64,000 nucleotides of DNA from Candidatus Bathyarchaeota archaeon (GTDB lineage Archaea; Thermoproteota; Bathyarchaeia; Bathyarchaeales; Bathycorpusculaceae): the NCBI GenBank assembly GCA_026014725.1, contig JAOZHV010000044.1:329572-393571 (forward strand). The letters run 5' to 3'. Positions 60,283 to 64,000 of this stretch are shown one piece after another. Both the position numbers and the translations under genes were made by a program. How positions within the stretch are numbered: the stretch's first letter is position 1; the number at the start of each line of letters is the position of its first letter. The notes under the pieces were generated by a model. The model saw nothing but the letters and a program-made list of their open reading frames with translations, was not told where the DNA came from and made no database searches.

Positions 60283-61647
60283 TTAATTTGCGATTATGGT
60301 TTGGTTTTCAAAAACTCCCCTGACTTTTTGGTGCGGATAAACTTTTGTAGCGTTGAGTACGCACCCCTCTTCTATTAAAACATCGTCTGCAACCACAGAA
60401 ACTCCTCTAATTATCGTTGGTTTGTTAGCGCTTGATTTCACTGCAACATGTCGCCCGATAATGCTATCAGACACTTCAGCGCCATCCCCAATAATCACCC
60501 TATCCATCACCGCTGAATTCGAAACAACCGCGTTTCTGCCGATTCGTGTAAAGTTGTCGATGCAGGAGTTAGTGATTCTTGCGCCGTCCTCAATTTGGCA
60601 GTGCCGACCAATCAGAACTGAACCCTTGAGGGTGATGCGTTTCTGCTTTATTTTGCGCACAATTTCACTTCGACGTTTCTCTGAGTCGTTGCTTTCACCT
60701 TGTACCCATATCGGCTGTGCCTCGTTTAGGCGACCGCCAAAGTCGCTGAGCGCTGAAAAACGACCATTCAACAGGTTCTTCATAGCCTCCAAATAATTGC
60801 TTGGCGTGCCAACGTCAAACCAGCTGCCCTTGAGAGTGTATCCATACACTGGGCGTCCAGTCTGAATCACGTATGGAATGAAATCGTAGCCGAAGTCTAA
60901 GCGATTTTTTTCTTTGATGAGTTGTTGAACGCCTTTTTCTTTGAAAATCTTTCTAATTTCAGGCGACAGCACATAGAGCCCAGTGTTTGCCAGTTTGCTT
61001 GGCGCTTCTTTAGGCAAGGGTTTTTCGACAAAGCGTTTTATGCGGCTGTCTTTGTCAATGTCTGCTATGCCTAAACCTTCAACGTTTTCTACTTCTCGCA
61101 GAACGATGGTTAAGCAGGACTCTTTTTCTTGGTGAAAGTCAATTAGGTTTTTTATTTTTAGGTCGAAGATGTTGTCGCCTTGAACGGCGAAAACGGGGTT
61201 TTTGAGGTCGAAGTACTCCATGTTGATGTGGGCTGAATCAGCGCTTCCCAAGTCCTCAACGTTCGGCTGGTATTTTATGTGGACACGTGGTTTGATGTTG
61301 TAGCGTACGCTAAAGCCGTAGCCTGATTCGAAATAGTCGTAAATGTCTCGGTAGTTGGTGTAGCCTTTTACTCCAAAGATAAAGTTGCGTATGCCCTGAC
61401 TAGCAAGCGTTAAAAGCGAGTATTCAACCAGTGGCCTGTTGAGCAAGCGGAGGCAAGCTTTGCTTGTTTCTGCTGTTAAGGGCAGAAGTCGCGTGGCTTT
61501 TCCGCCTACAGGGATGATTACTCGTAGTTTTTCAGGTGCATAATTATCTCCAACTAAGGGTGCGTAATCGTTGCTCAAAGGCTTCACCAAAGTATCATTG
61601 ATAATGGGATGCGCTAACCCTTTAAAGTATCTTTTCGCGAGAATCAA
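60283..61647 (-). CDS. NDP-sugar nucleotidyltransferase with left-handed beta-helix domain
   Basis: 454 residues. The N-terminal nucleotidyltransferase domain shows RVIIPVGGKATRLLPLTAET with the G-x-G-T-R signature replaced by GGKATRL, then FAVQGDNIFDLKI as the metal site and VEKPLPKEAPS. The C-terminus (about 330-450) has hexapeptide repeats (VLIGRHCQIEDGARIT, NAVVSNSAVMDRVIIGDGAE). It is close to archaeal glucose-1-phosphate thymidylyltransferase/UTP-glucose/mannose-1-phosphate guanylyltransferase types; the sugar cannot be decided. TTG start. It probably feeds surface glycans or glycolipids. Confidence 0.85.
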   Translation of the reverse strand: MILAKRYFKGLAHPIINDTLVKPLSNDYAPLVGDNYAPEKLRVIIPVGGKATRLLPLTAETSKACLRLLNRPLVEYSLLTLASQGIRNFIFGVKGYTNYRDIYDYFESGYGFSVRYNIKPRVHIKYQPNVEDLGSADSAHINMEYFDLKNPVFAVQGDNIFDLKIKNLIDFHQEKESCLTIVLREVENVEGLGIADIDKDSRIKRFVEKPLPKEAPSKLANTGLYVLSPEIRKIFKEKGVQQLIKEKNRLDFGYDFIPYVIQTGRPVYGYTLKGSWFDVGTPSNYLEAMKNLLNGRFSALSDFGGRLNEAQPIWVQGESNDSEKRRSEIVRKIKQKRITLKGSVLIGRHCQIEDGARITNSCIDNFTRIGRNAVVSNSAVMDRVIIGDGAEVSDSIIGRHVAVKSSANKPTIIRGVSVVADDVLIEEGCVLNATKVYPHQKVRGVFENQTIIAN

Positions 61648-61658
61648 CGTTTGCTACC

Positions 61659-62099
61659 CTAACACACTAGCGATTTTTCTCTTTGACATTTAAAAGTGGG
61701 CATTCGAATCAAGTGCACGCTTACTCCAACAGCCACAGCTAAAAGCACTATTTGAGCAATCAGAATTTCATGTACGACAAAAAATGTTGAATACAATATT
61801 GTTACCCAAAGAATCGTTAAGGCTGCAATTTTTGTTTTAAGAGGGACGCCTTTTCCCTGCTGGTAGTTTTTAATGTATTCCCCGCACCACCTATTGTTTA
61901 GCAGCCACTTGTGCAGGCGTTCAGAACTGCGGAGATAGCAAGCTGCGGCAAGCAAAAGAAACGGCGTGGTCGGTAAAATCGGTAAAACTATCCCTATGAC
62001 TCCTAGTGCCAAGCAAATGGTTCCTGCAATAATCAGCAGAGTCCTTTTTACTTGCTGTTTTTTGCTTGATTTGGCTTGAGTATGGCTAGAAGGTTGCAT
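61659..62099 (-). CDS. DUF454 (YbaN-like) small membrane protein
   Basis: 146 residues from ATG 62099, chosen because the longer frame to 62213 overlaps the divergent prenyltransferase start and its extension is not protein-like. Three membrane helices. The DUF454 pattern is clear: GVIGIVLPILPTTPFLLLAA, then CYLRSSERLHKWLLNNRWCG and GKGVPLKTKIAAL. The family is of unknown function. It lies 11 bases downstream of no gene on its own strand; the nucleotidyltransferase follows it directly. Confidence 0.85.
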   Translation of the reverse strand: MQPSSHTQAKSSKKQQVKRTLLIIAGTICLALGVIGIVLPILPTTPFLLLAAACYLRSSERLHKWLLNNRWCGEYIKNYQQGKGVPLKTKIAALTILWVTILYSTFFVVHEILIAQIVLLAVAVGVSVHLIRMPTFKCQREKSLVC

Positions 62100-62201
62100 T
62101 GCTTTTTCTAAAGCGCATTCTACAATAAAAATAATACTGGCTAGTCGCCAATTTTTATAACTAACCTCAACTAACTTAACTTCACAAATGGTTCGACCCC
62201 T

Positions 62202-63077
62202 ATGAGTAAACATGGCGGCTTTGTAAGGTTAATGCGACCAGTCAACTGTGCAATGATGGGCTTTGCCGTACTCGTCGGTGCAATTCTTGCCAGCATAGCT
62301 CCAAGCCAACCAACACTTGACCAACTCGGCAGCCTCAACTGGCTCTACATCCTCTTCGGTTTCCTGACTGGCTTTACATTCTGCGCTGCCGCCATGACAA
62401 TCAACGACTACTACGACCGCAAAATCGACGCCATTAATGAACCCCACCGCCCTATTCCCAGCGGAGTTGTAAAAACCACCGAAGCCTTGGCGTTTGTCGT
62501 CGTGCTCTCGGCTATAGGCTTCGTTTTCGCATACCTAGTCAGCCCCCTATGCGTTGCTGTAGCGGCGCTGTCGCTTGTTATCACAGCAACTTACCTCACT
62601 GTTGGCAAACGTAGCGGTTTACCTGGCAACTTTTTGGTCAGCGCCTGCGTAGCTATCCCCTTCATCTACGGAAGCATCGTTGCCATCGGCACTATCGCGC
62701 TGAATGTACTGCTGTTTGCGTCAATGGCTTTCCTAGCCAACACTGGCAGAGAAGTTACAAAAGGCATAGTAGACACTAAAGGCGACAGAGCAGAAGGAAT
62801 AAAAACGCTGGCTGTGCGTTTCGGCGAAGGAAAAGCAGCGGTTGCAGCTGTAGCATTCTACATTTTCGCAGTAGCTTTGACGCCTGTCACATGGATGCTG
62901 GGGCTAGTTGGCTTCTGGTTTGTACCGATTGTTTTAGTGACAGATGTAGGATTGGTTGCTTGTTCTGTTCTTCTGCTTTTGGAGCCTTCACGGGAGAAAG
63001 CCAGAAAAATAAAGAATATGGTGTTGGTTTTGTTCTTGGTGGGTTTGCTAGCGTACATCTTCGGAGTTATCCAATAA
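62202..63077 (+). CDS. UbiA-family prenyltransferase, probable digeranylgeranylglyceryl phosphate (DGGGP) synthase
   Basis: 291 residues with about nine membrane helices. The first Asp-rich motif NDYYDRKIDAINEPHRPIPSG (given as NDYYDRKID and HRPIPSG) lies near 67-87, and the second as DTKGDRAEGIKTLAVRFG near 190-207. This is the archaeal UbiA type that adds the second geranylgeranyl chain to the glycerol phosphate backbone. The sequence fits DGGGP synthase rather than a quinone-type prenyltransferase. ATG start at 62202. It marks the organism as having archaeal ether lipids. Confidence 0.88.
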   Translation: MSKHGGFVRLMRPVNCAMMGFAVLVGAILASIAPSQPTLDQLGSLNWLYILFGFLTGFTFCAAAMTINDYYDRKIDAINEPHRPIPSGVVKTTEALAFVVVLSAIGFVFAYLVSPLCVAVAALSLVITATYLTVGKRSGLPGNFLVSACVAIPFIYGSIVAIGTIALNVLLFASMAFLANTGREVTKGIVDTKGDRAEGIKTLAVRFGEGKAAVAAVAFYIFAVALTPVTWMLGLVGFWFVPIVLVTDVGLVACSVLLLLEPSREKARKIKNMVLVLFLVGLLAYIFGVIQ

Positions 63078-63205
63078 AAAAGGGTCTTTTTCGGCAAGCT
63101 TGCCTGCGCCGCCATCCACAATAAGCAAACAAACTAAAAACAAACACCACTAAGCAACATTTTCAATCCTGCAACTATTGTGAAGAGTAAGGTTCTAAGA
63201 AAAAA

Positions 63206-63850
63206 TCACAGCTGTATTTCACGCTTAAAATAGTGCTCCAAAAGCCTTCGTGTTCCTCTGCGCATTATCTCAGAGAGCGTTGCAGGACTAATTCCCAGTT
63301 TAGTTGCAAGCTCCGCCATGCCAATTTGCCGTGGATAATCAAAAAAGCCGCTTTTCAGCGCCAGCCAAAAGATGCGTTCTTGTTTCTCTGTTAAGACGCC
63401 TATTTGCTTCTCGAGCTTGCCGATTTTACGCACCTCAACTTTGTGCCCTGCTTTTTCCAAATCAGCGATAATGCCCCTGTATGCTTCAAACGTGGGCACC
63501 ATAAAACTGTAACTTATAATGTTACCTTGAATACTCTTGCCAGACACCAAAAAAGCATCATGCCCCAAAATGGTATTGCAAACTTCACAGCCCTCACTTT
63601 CAAGCCAAACCGCCGATTTGCCCTCAACATGCCCTTTAACAGCAAGTTCTCTGGGAACCTTTTTCGCCTGCTCTTCACCAACATCCATCAAATGCCGAAC
63701 AGACCCGCTTGTGGAACTGCGCACATCAACAACCTTTAGACGTTCAAACCCTAAAGACGCAAGCTTCGCAACCATCCTGCACTTATCATTCTCAACCTCA
63801 ATCACCACATGATACGGCTCACGCCAAGCATCAACCAAACAAACCACCAT
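63206..63850 (-). CDS. Bat-type (HTH_10) transcription regulator
   Basis: About 214 residues from ATG 63850 (a TTG frame reaches 63868). The N-terminal ~150 residues are a small sensor-like domain with two Cys (GCEVCNTIL). The C-terminal HTH_10 domain reads LTEKQERIFWLALKSGFFDY, then GMAELATKLGISPATLSEIMRRG, typical of the bacterioopsin-activator family of archaeal regulators. Upstream on the minus strand the region is strongly G/T-rich. The target is unknown. Confidence 0.85.
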   Translation of the reverse strand: MVVCLVDAWREPYHVVIEVENDKCRMVAKLASLGFERLKVVDVRSSTSGSVRHLMDVGEEQAKKVPRELAVKGHVEGKSAVWLESEGCEVCNTILGHDAFLVSGKSIQGNIISYSFMVPTFEAYRGIIADLEKAGHKVEVRKIGKLEKQIGVLTEKQERIFWLALKSGFFDYPRQIGMAELATKLGISPATLSEIMRRGTRRLLEHYFKREIQL

Positions 63851-63986
63851 ACCAAACACAAACACCAAAACTCACAATTAAACATAACCAGCCCAAACCA
63901 CAAAAAAACCCAAAAGCAACGAAAACAAAAATAAGGACAAACCAAACAACACTAACACACCCAAGCAAAAAACCGCGAACAAAGCG

Positions 63987-64000
63987 GCCGGGGTGATGTA
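63987..64000 (+). tRNA. Possible first 14 bases of a tRNA, cut by the window edge
   Basis: GCCGGGG could be the 7-base acceptor strand, followed by T at position 8, G at 9 and A at 14, as in archaeal tRNAs with the pattern GCCGGGGTGATGTA. Only 14 bases are present, so the amino acid and even the assignment are uncertain. Confidence 0.35.

Noticed and set aside
63709..63996. 95-codon frame rich in Thr, Lys, Pro and Gln at the window end
   Set aside because: Produced by the C/A-rich low-complexity stretch and runs antisense to the Bat-type regulator.
1..64000. CRISPR arrays, transposases, rRNA
   Set aside because: I found no regularly spaced repeats, no transposase-like frame and no rRNA segment in the window.

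Overview
The window looks like a chromosomal segment of an uncultivated archaeon, most likely a Bathyarchaeia-type member of the TACK lineage. The evidence is an archaeal alanyl-tRNA synthetase, the archaea-specific TiaS, a UbiA-type DGGGP (ether-lipid) synthase, a run of tetrahydromethanopterin genes (mptG-like, DHPS-like, mch), TrmB, PadR and Bat-type regulators, TATA-type promoters, and Shine-Dalgarno (SD) leaders with many TTG/GTG starts. The lineage is inferred from gene content; no rRNA is present.

Layout. 1-7043: end of a secreted protein, then a CcdA-like membrane protein and a tight run of a NapH-like membrane ferredoxin, a 2-hydroxyacyl-CoA dehydratase/double-cubane-type reductase, two BadF/BcrA ATPase activators and a small ferredoxin. 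This looks like an ATP-driven low-potential reductase fed from the membrane. A molybdopterin-fold surface protein follows. 7724-8295: a gap that folds into many nested perfect stems behind its own TATA box, a probable new structured RNA. 8296-23763: flippase-like protein, acetyltransferase, malic enzyme, PQQ-propeller protein, RGG-tailed ssDNA-binding protein, glutaminyl cyclase, coiled-coil proteins, isopropylmalate-synthase-like enzyme, radical SAM enzyme, CDP-alcohol transferase, and a PadR/flavodoxin pair. 23966-34549: pterin-cofactor genes, ECF S component, pyrD-pyrK, a DnaJ-zinc-finger/Mrr-like fusion, MBL hydrolase, msrA and mch. 34698-48573: secreted protein and TrmB regulator, coiled-coil protein, alaS, tiaS, three stand-alone Lrp/AsnC RAM-domain proteins with a C2H2 mini-protein among them, a second flippase-like protein, pyrG and a CBS protein. 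49156-58141: an accessory island of exported proteins (rhodanese with a ten-cysteine halocin-like segment, InlB repeats, Ig-like, protease-like, PepSY-like, beta-helix), with two homopolymer frameshifts. 58291-64000: rubrerythrin, surface protein, sugar nucleotidyltransferase, DUF454, DGGGP synthase, Bat-type regulator, and possibly the first 14 nt of a tRNA.

Main discoveries: (1) the candidate structured RNA at about 7790-8217; (2) four genes (5792+, 6231+, 35264-, 54685-) whose SD spacing and protein N-terminus both point to ATA as the start codon; (3) the halocin-C8-like rhodanese fusion; (4) the membrane zinc-finger/Mrr-like fusion; (5) two mini-genes, a Lys-rich 16-mer and a 34-residue C2H2 finger. 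All functions are read from sequence and memory of families; no search was run.
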